Source: Streptomyces griseus subsp. griseus
GTDB taxonomy: Bacteria > Actinomycetota > Actinomycetes > Streptomycetales > Streptomycetaceae
Reading direction: 5' to 3'
DNA: 64,000 nucleotides
Assembly: GCF_000720255.1 (NCBI RefSeq)
Contig: NZ_JOJE01000038.1
Span: 1 to 64,000 of the forward strand
Shown here in pieces: positions 50,759 to 61,070 of this stretch (position 1 is the first letter of the stretch; each line of letters begins with the position of its first letter). The notes beneath the pieces are model-generated. The model was not told the origin of the DNA. It saw only the letters and a program-made list of their open reading frames with translations, and did not search any database. A program made the translations under genes and the position numbers.

Positions 50759-53014
50759 TCACTTCTTCGGCTGGAAGGTCTCCGTCAGCGTCCGCCACGT
50801 GGCCTTGCGCAGCTCCGAACCCCACTCGCCGGCCTTCGCCGTGTACATCAACGCGTACCCGATGTGGTCGTTGACGACGAACCCACGGTCGATCGTGCGG
50901 TACTTCGTGCCGCTCTCCACATAGGTGAACTCCCAGTCGGCGGTGCTCCAGCCGCGGTAGTTCACGTCCTCTATTCGGATCCGGTCGTACTGCGAGCGCA
51001 CCATGTAGCGCTCCTGGTTCTTCCAGTCCGCCACGGGGTCGCCCTTGGGCGTCGACGTCCAGGCGATGAGCAGCTTCTGCCGGTCGGGGCCGGTGAAGCG
51101 GTCGCCCGCCGAGCCCGAGGACTGGTACTTCCAGCCGTTCGGCAAACCGATCGAGTACCCCTGACTGCCCTGGTGAGTCTTGGCCACGGCACCTTCGCCC
51201 GAGCCACCGGACCCACCCGCACTCGCCCCGCTGCCGCCGGACGCGCTCACCTCGGTGCCGGGCGTGTTCCCTGACTGCGACCCGGCCGCCGCGGACTTCG
51301 ACGCCTCGCCGTCCGTGCGCGTACCGCCGCTCTCGTCTTCCTTGGTGTCCGTACGGGCGCTGTCGCTGGCCACGGTCCTGGAACCGCCGCCGCTCTTCGA
51401 TCCGTTCGCGTCCTTGTCGTCCCCGCTGAACGCGATGGCCAGCACGGTACCGATCACGGCGAGCGCCACGACCACCGCGATGATCACCAACGTCCGCCGC
51501 GGCACCACGTCGGTGATCGGCGCCCTCGGCACGGGCCGTGGCGGCAGATCCAGATCCGGCGGCGTCATCACGGGCCACCCGGAACTCCGCCCGCTGCCGC
51601 CCGCGTTGCCATGCGGAGCTCCCGGCCCGCCCGGAGTGCCCGAAGCACCCGCGGCACCTGAAGCGGTCTGCGTACCGCGCGCACCCTGGGCACTCCGCGC
51701 ACCCATGGCCCCCGTCGCCCCCTCGCCACGCCGAGCAGCGGGAACCCCGGACGCGCCCTGCGCACCCCGCTCCCGAACGCCGGCCGCCGAGCCACTCGCC
51801 CCGCTCGAACCACCCGGCCTGCCCGAAGCCCCGGAGCCGGCACTTCCCGCCGAAGCCCCGCCACCGGATCCCGAAGCGGAACTCGAAACGGAGCCGGAAG
51901 CGGAATCAGAGGCGGAATCAGAAGCGGTCGTCCCGCTCCCGGACTTGGCCCGCGCGGCGGCCGCCGACGTGGCCGCCCCGGCCGCGACGGCCGCCTTCCG
52001 CACGGAACGCAGCGCGCCCCGCAGCTTCTCCGCGGCCTCCTCGCCCCGCTTGCCCCCGGCGTCCGCCGAACCGCCCTCGTCCCCGGGCTCGTCCGGCTGC
52101 GCGGGCAGCGGAACGACCCGCGTGGCGTCGAGCGGCGGCTCCGGTTCGGCCGTCTTCGGCTCGGGCGCGTGGATCACCCGGTTGAGCATGGCCCGGACAC
52201 TCGCGTCGTCGAGCCGCTTCCCGGGGTCCTTGTTGAGCAGGCCGTAGATGACGTCCCTGAGCGGTCCGGCGTTCTTCGGCTCGTCCAGCGGCTCGGTCAT
52301 CACCGCGGTGAGCGTCGCGATCGCGGAGCCCTTGTCGTAGGGCGGTGCGCCTTCCACCGACGCGTACAGCAGCCCGCCGAGGGACCACAGGTCGGCCGCC
52401 GGTCCCGGCTTGTGCCCGCGGGCCCGCTCCGGGGAGATGTAGGAGGGCGCGCCGACGAGCATGCCGGTCGAGGTGATCGACGGGTCGCCCTCGACCTGGG
52501 CGATGCCGAAGTCGGTGAGCACAACCCGGCCGTCCTCCGCGATCAGCACGTTGGACGGCTTCACGTCACGGTGCAGGATTCCCTCGCGGTGGGCCGAGCG
52601 CAGCACGTCGAGGACCGCGAGTCCGACCTCGGCCGCGCGCTTCGGCTCCAGCACGCCGTCCTCGCGGATGACCTCGGCGAGCGACTTGCCCTCGACGAGC
52701 TCCATCACGATCCACGGCCGGTCGTCCTCGTCGACCACGTCGAAGACGGTCACCGCGCTGTTGTTGCGGATCCTCGCGATGGCCTTGGCCTCACGCAGCG
52801 TCCGCGTGATGAGCCGGCGCTTCTCGTCCTCGTCGATGTTCCCCGGGAACCGCAGCTCCTTGACGGCGACCGTCCGGCCGAGGGTCTCGTCCTCGGCGCG
52901 CCAGACCGTACCCATGCCGCCGCGGCCGAGCACTTCTCCCAGCCGGTACCGCCCGGCGAGGAGACGTTCGCTCTTGTCCTGACGGGATGTCCCCGCCCGC
53001 TCCGCCTCCGACAT
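50759..53014 (-). CDS. receptor Ser/Thr protein kinase (cluster member 1)
   Basis: 751 aa from ATG 53014, with GAGGGG 5 bases upstream. Active kinase domain: GRGGMG (30-35), Lys52, HRDVKPSN and DFG with GMLVGAPSYISPER. It carries a long Ala/Gly/Ser-rich linker with low-complexity (ASGSAS-like) runs, a transmembrane helix (TLVIIAVVVALAVIGTVLAIAFS), a Ser/Gly-rich stalk and an extracellular domain with YSIGLPNGWKYQSS and DWEFTYVE. First gene of the array, so its promoter region (53015-53222) likely drives the set. Divergent from the serine hydrolase. Confidence 0.92.
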   Translation of the reverse strand: MSEAERAGTSRQDKSERLLAGRYRLGEVLGRGGMGTVWRAEDETLGRTVAVKELRFPGNIDEDEKRRLITRTLREAKAIARIRNNSAVTVFDVVDEDDRPWIVMELVEGKSLAEVIREDGVLEPKRAAEVGLAVLDVLRSAHREGILHRDVKPSNVLIAEDGRVVLTDFGIAQVEGDPSITSTGMLVGAPSYISPERARGHKPGPAADLWSLGGLLYASVEGAPPYDKGSAIATLTAVMTEPLDEPKNAGPLRDVIYGLLNKDPGKRLDDASVRAMLNRVIHAPEPKTAEPEPPLDATRVVPLPAQPDEPGDEGGSADAGGKRGEEAAEKLRGALRSVRKAAVAAGAATSAAAARAKSGSGTTASDSASDSASGSVSSSASGSGGGASAGSAGSGASGRPGGSSGASGSAAGVRERGAQGASGVPAARRGEGATGAMGARSAQGARGTQTASGAAGASGTPGGPGAPHGNAGGSGRSSGWPVMTPPDLDLPPRPVPRAPITDVVPRRTLVIIAVVVALAVIGTVLAIAFSGDDKDANGSKSGGGSRTVASDSARTDTKEDESGGTRTDGEASKSAAAGSQSGNTPGTEVSASGGSGASAGGSGGSGEGAVAKTHQGSQGYSIGLPNGWKYQSSGSAGDRFTGPDRQKLLIAWTSTPKGDPVADWKNQERYMVRSQYDRIRIEDVNYRGWSTADWEFTYVESGTKYRTIDRGFVVNDHIGYALMYTAKAGEWGSELRKATWRTLTETFQPKK

Positions 53015-53222
53015 GCGTCCCCTCATGCAACCCGCCCTGACAGAGCCTCCATTGTCCCTCACCCGACAAGTGCCCAACGCCCAGGGTGGCCCTTGGGGCA
53101 CCCGAATCCTCCACACACCTCTTCCGAGGTCCCCTTACCGGCGGCCCGGAAGCCGTCGTGCCGCGCTGCATGATGGGCGGTGAAGAGGAAGGACGAGGTA
53201 GGACGAAGGAAGGACCCCACCG

Positions 53223-54266
53223 ATGCCGCCGCTTCGGACCCTCCTGGCCGTGCCCGTGTCCCTGGCCGCCCTCGCCCTGGCCTCATTCGGTTCGCAGGCG
53301 ACCGCGAAGCCGCCCACGGACGCGTTGCTCCCGCTGCTGGTCCCCGGGGGGAAGGGGCGCGCGGCAGCGCTGCTGGTCCGCGAGGAGAGCGGCGCCCGCT
53401 ACACCCGGACCGGACGGGCCATCAGCCGCACCGACCGTTTCCGCGCCGGCAGCATCACGAAGACCTTCGTCGCGACGGTCGTCCTCCAACTGGCCGCGGA
53501 ACACCGACTGTCCCTCGCGGACACGGTGGAGCAGCACCTGCCGGGACTGGTGCGCGGGGCGGGAAACGACGGGCGCGCGCTGACCCTCCGTTCCCTGCTC
53601 ACCCACACCAGCGGCCTGTACGACTTCACACAGGACACCGAGGGCGCCGTCCCCGTGACTGCTCTTCAGGCCGTACGCATCGCACTCACCCACCCCCCGG
53701 CCGACCGCGGCCGCTTCTCCTACTCCAACACCAACTACGTTCTGCTCGGCCTGGTGGTCCAGCGGGCCACCGGCCACTCGTACGCCACCGAGACCGAGCG
53801 GCGCATCATCGCTCCGCTGGGTCTGACGGGCACCTCCTTTCCTGGCTCCCGCACCTCGCTGCCCTCTCCGCACGGGCGGGCCTACGCCGCCGACGGAACC
53901 GACGTCACCGATCTCGACCCGCGGGTGGCCGGGGCCGCGGGCGAGCTGGTGACCACGCTCGCCGACCTGGACCGCTTCTACGCGGCGTTGCTCGGCGGCG
54001 AGCTGCTTCCCCCGCGCCGGCTGCGGGAGATGCTCGACACCCGTGCCGCACGGGGTTCGTACGGCATGGGGCTGTTTCCGGAGAAGCTGCCGTGCGGCAC
54101 CACGGTGTGGGGGCACAACGGCCGGATCGCCGGCAGCTACGTGCGCACCGCAGCCACCGTCGACGGCCGACGTGTCCTCACCTTCCGGGTGAACACGACC
54201 GCGATCGCAGATCCCCGCCTGGAACCGGCCCTGCTCGCGGCCGAGTTCTGCCCTCGCACTCCTTGA
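53223..54266 (+). CDS. secreted serine hydrolase, beta-lactamase/D-Ala-D-Ala peptidase fold
   Basis: 347 aa from ATG 53223. Signal peptide MPPLRTLLAVPVSLAALALASF then ASFGSQATA. Penicillin-binding fold motifs: SITK (SxxK; catalytic Ser in GSITKTFVA), YSN (YSNTNYVLLG) and HNG (WGHNGRIAGS) in the place of KTG. Typical of class C/alkaline D-peptidases, which trim wall stem peptides or act as esterases. The true substrate is not predictable. Located next to the kinase cluster and glpD. Confidence 0.87.
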   Translation: MPPLRTLLAVPVSLAALALASFGSQATAKPPTDALLPLLVPGGKGRAAALLVREESGARYTRTGRAISRTDRFRAGSITKTFVATVVLQLAAEHRLSLADTVEQHLPGLVRGAGNDGRALTLRSLLTHTSGLYDFTQDTEGAVPVTALQAVRIALTHPPADRGRFSYSNTNYVLLGLVVQRATGHSYATETERRIIAPLGLTGTSFPGSRTSLPSPHGRAYAADGTDVTDLDPRVAGAAGELVTTLADLDRFYAALLGGELLPPRRLREMLDTRAARGSYGMGLFPEKLPCGTTVWGHNGRIAGSYVRTAATVDGRRVLTFRVNTTAIADPRLEPALLAAEFCPRTP

Positions 54267-54338
54267 ACGAGCTGGTTCCGCCCGACGATCCCGACCCGCG
54301 GCACTCGTTCGGGTGAACCAGCCCGTGTGCCCCCGCCC

Positions 54339-56045
54339 CTACCGCGGCACGATGTCCGGTGCCCCCAGTCGCGCCGCGTCCGCCGTCAGGTCGTCCGGCT
54401 GTCGCTGGGACTCCCGTTCGGCCTCCACCCGCTTCTCGTAGTGCTCGACCTCGCGCTCGATCTGGTCCCGGTCCCAGCCCAGCACCGGCGCCATCAGCTC
54501 GGCGGCCTCACGGGCGGTGCGGCTGCCGCGGTCGAAGGTCTCGATGGAGATGCGGGTACGCCGGGTCAGAACGTCGTCCAGGTGCCGAGCGCCCTCGTGG
54601 GAGGCGGCGTAGACGATCTCGGCGCGCAGATAGTCGTCGGCGGCGCTCAGGGGCTCGCCGAGCGAGGGGTCGTCGGCGATGAGGTCGAGGAGTTCCTCCG
54701 TCAGCGCGCCGTAACGGTTCAGCAGGTGCTCCACCCGCACCACGTGCAGCCCGGTCCTGGAGGCGATGCGCGCTCGCGCGTTCCACAGGGCCCGGTACCC
54801 CTCCGCGCCCAGCAGCGGAACGTCCTCGGTGACGCACTCGGCGACCCGCATGTCGAGTCCGTGCACGGCCTCGTCGACGGCGTCCTTGGCCATCACCCGG
54901 TACGTCGTGTACTTGCCGCCCGCGACGACGACGAGCCCCGGCACGGGATGCGCCACGGTGTGCTCGCGGGACAGCTTGCTGGTGGCGTCCGACTCCCCGG
55001 CGAGCAGCGGGCGCAGTCCCGCGTACACGCCCTCGACGTCGTCCCTGGTGAGGGGCACCGCGAGCACCGAGTTCACGTGCTCCAGGAGGTAGTCGATGTC
55101 CGCGCTGGAGGCGGCCGGGTGGGCCTTGTCGAGGTCCCAGTCGGTGTCGGTGGTCCCGATGATCCAGTGCCGGCCCCAGGGGATGACGAACAGCACGGAC
55201 TTCTCGGTGCGCAGGATCAACCCGGTCGTCGAGTGGATGCGGTCCTTGGGCACGACCAGGTGGATGCCCTTGGAGGCGCGGACGTGGAACTGTCCGCGCT
55301 CACCGACCATGCCCTGGGTGTCGTCGGTCCACACGCCGGTGGCGTTGACGACCTGCTTGGCGCGGACCTCGTACTCGCCGCCGTTCTCCACGTCCTGCAC
55401 CCGGGCGCCGACGACGCGCTCGCCCTCGCGCAGGAAGGCGGTGACCCGCGCGCGGTTGGCGACCTTCGCGCCGTACGCCGCGGCCGTGCGCACCAGTGTG
55501 GCCACATAGCGGGCGTCGTCCATCTGGGCGTCGTAGTACTGCAGGGCCCCGACCAGCGCGTCCTTCTTCAGGGCGGGGGCGACGCGCAGGGCATGACGGC
55601 GGGTCAGGTGGCGGTGCAGGGGCAGGCCCCGGCCGTGGCCGCGGGCCATCGACATGGCGTCGTAGAGCGCGACGCCCGAACCGGCGTACAGGCGTTCCCA
55701 GCCCTTGTGCTGGAGCGGGTAGAGGAACGGGACGGGTTTCACCAGGTGGGGGGCGAGCCGCTCAAGCAGCAGGCCGCGTTCCTTGAGCGCCTCGCGGACG
55801 AGGGCGAAGTCGAGCATCTCCAGATAGCGCAGTCCGCCGTGGATCAGCTTGCTGGACCGGCTGGACGTGCCCGAGGCCCAGTCGCGCGCCTCGACCAGTC
55901 CGGTGGACAGGCCGCGGGTCACGGCGTCGAGTGCGGTGCCCGCGCCGACCACGCCGGCGCCGACGACCAGGACGTCCAGTTCGCGCTCGGCCATGGCTGC
56001 CAGTGACTCGGCGCGCTGCGCCGGCCCCAGTGTCGCTGTCCTCAC
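54339..56045 (-). CDS. glpD: aerobic glycerol-3-phosphate dehydrogenase
   Basis: 568 aa from GTG 56045, with GGGAGG 5 bases upstream. FAD-binding N-terminus DVLVVGAGVVGAGTALDAVTRGLSTGLVEARDW (in part) and the family motif SSKLIHGGLRYLE. The active-site PWGRHWIIGTTD segment and the GLRPLL region are present. The enzyme oxidises glycerol-3-phosphate to dihydroxyacetone phosphate at the membrane, feeding electrons to quinone. No glpF or glpK is in the window. Confidence 0.94.
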   Translation of the reverse strand: MRTATLGPAQRAESLAAMAERELDVLVVGAGVVGAGTALDAVTRGLSTGLVEARDWASGTSSRSSKLIHGGLRYLEMLDFALVREALKERGLLLERLAPHLVKPVPFLYPLQHKGWERLYAGSGVALYDAMSMARGHGRGLPLHRHLTRRHALRVAPALKKDALVGALQYYDAQMDDARYVATLVRTAAAYGAKVANRARVTAFLREGERVVGARVQDVENGGEYEVRAKQVVNATGVWTDDTQGMVGERGQFHVRASKGIHLVVPKDRIHSTTGLILRTEKSVLFVIPWGRHWIIGTTDTDWDLDKAHPAASSADIDYLLEHVNSVLAVPLTRDDVEGVYAGLRPLLAGESDATSKLSREHTVAHPVPGLVVVAGGKYTTYRVMAKDAVDEAVHGLDMRVAECVTEDVPLLGAEGYRALWNARARIASRTGLHVVRVEHLLNRYGALTEELLDLIADDPSLGEPLSAADDYLRAEIVYAASHEGARHLDDVLTRRTRISIETFDRGSRTAREAAELMAPVLGWDRDQIEREVEHYEKRVEAERESQRQPDDLTADAARLGAPDIVPR

Positions 56046-56317
56046 CGCTGCCTCCCGCTGTCTGCCGGGCCGACCGCACCCTCAGGGCGATGCCCGGTTC
56101 GGTTCCCCCTGCCCACAATCCTGACCGCGTTGCCCGACTTCAGCCACCACTCACCCCTGGCCTGTGGACAACCACCACATGTCCACCGAAGAAACACAGC
56201 CGACCAATCCCGCATAACGGTCATATTTACTCCTAGTCTGACATTGCGCTCGCCCATCCTGTCCACAGGGCTTGCGTACCTGTCCCGCTTCGGCTACTGG
56301 GAAGGACGGCCCACGTC

Positions 56318-57535
56318 ATGCCCGCAGATCTCGCCGTCATCGGACTCGGCCCCTTCGGTCTGCCGCTGGCGCAGGCCGCGGTCGCCGCCGGCATCTCCAC
56401 GCTCGGTTACCGGACCGGGCCGGAGGCCGGATCCCTCAGCCCCGCAGAACTGCGCCGGATGCTCTCGGGGGGCTTCCGGCCGGCCACCGACCCCGCCGAG
56501 CTCGGCCGGGTGCGCACCGCGGTCATCTGTGCGCCGACCCCGCGCCACACGGACGGCGGGCCCGACCTGAGCCAGGTGGAGGCGGCCGCCCGCACCCTGG
56601 CCGCACACCTGCGCCCGCACACCACGGTGATCCTGGAATCGCCCGTCTACCCCGGCACCACGGAGGAATTCCTGCGTCCACTTCTCGAGGAGGGCTCGGG
56701 GCTGCGCGCGGGCCGCGACTTCCACCTGGCCCACTCCCCCAGCCGCGTCGACCCCGGCAACCGGGACTGCGCCCCGGCCGGCACCCCCAAGGTCATCGGC
56801 GGCCTCACCCCCGCCTGCACCGAGTCGGCCGCCGCCTTCTACGGGCGGCTCACCGACAAGGTGGTACGCGCGCGTGGACTGCGGGAAGCGGAGACCGTGC
56901 AGTTGCTGGAGACCAACTACCGGCACGTCAACATCGCCCTCGTCAACGAAATGGCCGTCCTGTGCCACGACTTGGGCGTCGACCTGTGGGACGTCATCCG
57001 CTGCGCGGAGACCAAGCCGTACGGCTTCCAGGCGTTCCGCCCCGGCCCCGGCGTGGGCGGCCACTCCGCCGCACAGGACCTGGCGGGCCACGGCGGCCGC
57101 CCCGGCAGCCCCCTGCGGATGGTGGAGCTGGCCCAGCAGGTCAACAGCCGGATGCCCCGGTACGTCGTCCAGCGCGCCGCCGCCCTGCTCAACGAGCACG
57201 GCAAGTCCGCGCGGGGCGCGCGCGTGCTGCTGCTCGGCGTCACCTACAAGCCCGACCTGGCCGACCAGCAGGCGACCCCGGCGCGCGAGATCGCGATCAA
57301 CCTGATGGACCTCGGCGCGGCCGTCAGCTACCACGACCCGCACGTCCCGTCCTGGAACGTCCTCGACCGCCCGGTCCCCCGCGCGGACTCCCTCTACGAG
57401 GCCGCCGCCGACGCCGACCTGACGATCCTCCTCCAGAACCACCGCACGTACGACCTCCAGGGCTTGTCGGTGAAGGCACAGTTGCTGCTGGACACGCGGG
57501 GGGCCACGCCTACGGGGGCGGCGCATCGGTTGTGA
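56318..57535 (+). CDS. nucleotide-sugar dehydrogenase-like protein lacking catalytic residues
   Basis: 405 aa, ATG 56318. N-terminal NAD-binding fold MPADLAVIGLGPFGLPLAQA; central AETVQLLETNYRHVNIALVNE (191-211); C-terminal domain with VTYKPDLADQQATPAREIA. In UDP-glucose/UDP-ManNAc dehydrogenases the catalytic Cys lies in GVGGHC and the Lys in an AExxKL motif. Here these read GVGGHS (Ser250) and AETVQL (Gln195), and the following loop is shortened. It may be inactive, or catalyse a different single oxidation or a binding role. The neighbourhood with a GT gene supports a wall-sugar role only loosely. Confidence 0.85.
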   Translation: MPADLAVIGLGPFGLPLAQAAVAAGISTLGYRTGPEAGSLSPAELRRMLSGGFRPATDPAELGRVRTAVICAPTPRHTDGGPDLSQVEAAARTLAAHLRPHTTVILESPVYPGTTEEFLRPLLEEGSGLRAGRDFHLAHSPSRVDPGNRDCAPAGTPKVIGGLTPACTESAAAFYGRLTDKVVRARGLREAETVQLLETNYRHVNIALVNEMAVLCHDLGVDLWDVIRCAETKPYGFQAFRPGPGVGGHSAAQDLAGHGGRPGSPLRMVELAQQVNSRMPRYVVQRAAALLNEHGKSARGARVLLLGVTYKPDLADQQATPAREIAINLMDLGAAVSYHDPHVPSWNVLDRPVPRADSLYEAAADADLTILLQNHRTYDLQGLSVKAQLLLDTRGATPTGAAHRL

Positions 57536-57602
57536 AGGGGGCGCATGGGGTTGCCGAGCCGCCGAGCTGGTGGCGTACGCCCTCGCACGCCGATACCGTG
57601 AG

Positions 57603-57801
57603 ACAGGCGGAGCCCACCGCAGGGGGTACTGCGGCAGGCTCCTGGATGGATCACGGAGTGTCCGCCCCTAGGTGACTTGGGGGCGGCCGCTCACCATCCA
57701 CGCAACAGGCGGAGCCCACCGCAGCGGTCACTGCGGCAGGCTCCTGGATGGATCACGGAGTGTCCGCCCCTACGTTTCTCAGGGGCGGCCGCTCACCATC
57801 C
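57603..57801 (+). ncRNA. two tandem structured RNA-like units
   Basis: Units at 57603-57699 and 57705-57801, period 102 bp, differ at only eight positions. Each folds as hairpin 1 (GGAGCC-CA-CCGCAG, 6-base loop, CTGCGG-CA-GGCTCC; 57609-57642) and hairpin 2 (GGATGG...CCATCC closing CCGCCCC, 11-base loop, GGGGCGG; 57644-57699). All eight differences are in the two apical loops, none in stems. Strand is uncertain; plus is chosen because a GATACCGT box lies just before unit 1. Function unknown. Confidence 0.6.
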
Positions 57802-57890
57802 GAAGATCCGCAAGATCCACCTCCTCCGGCACTTCACCAGCCAAAGCCGGATCCGGTCCCAGCGAGTGGGCTTGCCGTGGCGTCCCATGG

Positions 57891-57996
57891 GCGCCCCCTT
57901 CCACGACACCACCCATTGACCCGGTAGGCGGTCCGTCGGAAATCGGGCCGGGCCCCGAGGGCCGGGGTCCGGAACCATGTCCTTGGAAGGGGGCGC
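57891..57996. repeat. long inverted repeat, possible structured RNA
   Basis: GCGCCCCCTTCCA (57891-57903) pairs with TGGAAGGGGGCGC (57984-57996), a perfect 13-bp outer stem around ~80 bases that contain a further GC-rich hairpin near 57948-57972. Confidence 0.5.
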
Positions 57997-58118
57997 TCCA
58001 GAAACCTGGGGCGCCACGCGCACGCTATCGCTCTCGCCCCCGCTGACCAGCCCAAATGGGCCCCGAGGCAACCGTGCGCCCCCTTCCCACACCCCACGCC
58101 CCGGCCCGCCCGGGCATG

Positions 58119-58161
58119 CGAAAGGGGCCGGCCACCTCGTCCAGGTGGCCGGCCCCTTTCG
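58119..58161 (-). terminator. terminator of guaB3
   Basis: CGAAAGGGGCCGGCCACCT (58119-58137), loop CGTCC, AGGTGGCCGGCCCCTTTCG (58143-58161), a perfect 19-bp stem. Confidence 0.85.
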
Positions 58162-58172
58162 CGTCGTATGAC

Positions 58173-59297
58173 CTACCGCTTGTGCTGCGAGTCCGCCACC
58201 GTGACCTCCACGCGCTGGAACTCCTTCAGCTCGCTGTAGCCGGTGGTGGCCATGGCGCGGCGCAGCGCGCCGAAGAGGTTCATGGAGCCGTCCGGGGTGT
58301 GGGACGGGCCCGTCAGGACCTCCTCGATGGTGCCGACCGTGCCGAGGTCGACCTTCTTCCCGCGGGGCAGCTCCTCGTTGACGGCCTCCATGCCCCAGTG
58401 GTTGCCCTTGCCGGGCGCGTCCGTGGCACGGGCCAGCGGGGAGCCCATCATCACCGCGTCCGCGCCGCAGGCGATCGCCTTCGGCAGGTCGCCGGACCAG
58501 CCGACCCCGCCGTCCGCGATCACGTGCACGTACCGGCCGCCGGACTCGTCCATGTAGTCGCGGCGGGCGGCGGCCACGTCCGCGACGGCCGTGGCCATCG
58601 GGACCTGGATGCCGAGCACGTTGCGCGTGGTGTGCGCCGCGCCGCCGCCGAAGCCGACCAGGACGCCGGCCGCGCCGGTGCGCATCAGGTGCAGGGCGGC
58701 GGTGTAGGTGGCGCAGCCGCCGACGATCACCGGGACGTCGAGCTCGTAGATGAACTGCTTCAGGTTCAGCGGCTCGTGCGAGCCGGAGACGTGCTCCGCG
58801 GAGACCGTCGTACCGCGGATGACGAAGATGTCCACGCCCGCGTCCACGACCGCCTTGGAGAACTGCGCGGTGCGCTGCGGGGAGAGCGCGGCCGCCGTGA
58901 CCACGCCGGAGTCGCGCACCTCCTTGATGCGGGCGCCGATCAGCTCCTCCTTGATGGGGGCGGAGTAGATCTCCTGGAGGCGCCGGGTCGCGGTCTCCGC
59001 GTCCAGGCCGACGATCTCGTCGAGCAGCGGCTGCGGGTCCTCGTACCGCGTCCACAGGCCCTCGAGGTTCAGCACGCCGAGGCCGCCGAGCTCACCGATG
59101 CGGATCGCGGTGGCCGGGGAGACGACCGAGTCCATGGGGGCGGCCAGGAACGGCAGCTCGAAGCGGTAGGCGTCGATCTGCCAGGCGATCGAGACCTCCT
59201 TCGGGTCCCGCGTACGACGGCTGGGGACGACGGCGATGTCGTCGAAGGCGTACGCCCGGCGGCCGCGCTTGCCGCGCCCGATCTCGATCTCAGTCAC
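58173..59297 (-). CDS. guaB3: GuaB3-family IMP dehydrogenase-related protein
   Basis: 374 aa. IMPDH-like TIM barrel starting MTEIEIGRGKRGRRAYAFDD, with FLAAPMDSVVSPA and ADGGVGWSGDLPKAIACGADAVMMGSPLA. It lacks CBS domains. Where true IMPDH has Cys (GPGSICTTR), this one reads GGGAAHTTR, with His in place of the catalytic Cys. That is characteristic of the GuaB3 family. The role is not settled; it may act on other purine nucleotides. Immediately downstream of guaB and probably from the same transcript region, though the guaB terminator at 59368 lies between. Confidence 0.88.
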   Translation of the reverse strand: MTEIEIGRGKRGRRAYAFDDIAVVPSRRTRDPKEVSIAWQIDAYRFELPFLAAPMDSVVSPATAIRIGELGGLGVLNLEGLWTRYEDPQPLLDEIVGLDAETATRRLQEIYSAPIKEELIGARIKEVRDSGVVTAAALSPQRTAQFSKAVVDAGVDIFVIRGTTVSAEHVSGSHEPLNLKQFIYELDVPVIVGGCATYTAALHLMRTGAAGVLVGFGGGAAHTTRNVLGIQVPMATAVADVAAARRDYMDESGGRYVHVIADGGVGWSGDLPKAIACGADAVMMGSPLARATDAPGKGNHWGMEAVNEELPRGKKVDLGTVGTIEEVLTGPSHTPDGSMNLFGALRRAMATTGYSELKEFQRVEVTVADSQHKR

Positions 59298-59367
59298 GTC
59301 TGTGGCCTTTCCTGATGCGTTGCAGCGTCTTCCAGTATCGCCGACGGGCGCGACACGGGTACGACAA

Positions 59368-59396
59368 GGGCGGCCCCGGAGGTTCCGGGGCCGCCC
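59368..59396 (-). terminator. terminator of guaB
   Basis: GGGCGGCCCCGGA (59368-59380), loop GGT, TCCGGGGCCGCCC (59384-59396), a perfect 13-bp stem, 18 bp beyond the guaB stop. Confidence 0.8.
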
Positions 59397-59413
59397 TCGC
59401 GCAAGCCCTGCGC

Positions 59414-60958
<1,545 letters not shown>

Positions 60959-61070
60959 CTAACGGGAAGCGGAGCTGCCGAATTCCACGGTTCCTGGCGA
61001 CTCCGGTCTTCGTATGTTCGTACGGAATCAGGTGGGCGCCCGTTCATGTGGGGGCGCTTCCAGGGGAGTC

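Larger units (their letters stand above)
57536..58172. other. 637-bp non-coding region with structured elements
   Basis: No gene. It holds two tandem 97-bp units (57603-57801), a long inverted repeat (57891-57996) and the guaB3 terminator (58119-58161). The density of paired elements suggests RNA function. Frames in this area lack good start sites. Confidence 0.6.

Noticed and set aside
56853..56875. A TTGTCGGTG on the minus strand inside the sugar dehydrogenase gene
   Set aside because: Lies in coding sequence, the -10 is off by one base and no gene follows in that direction.
57793..59055. A 420-aa minus-strand frame over the guaB3 gene and the structured region
   Set aside because: Arg/Gly-rich shadow of guaB3; ends in non-coding sequence.
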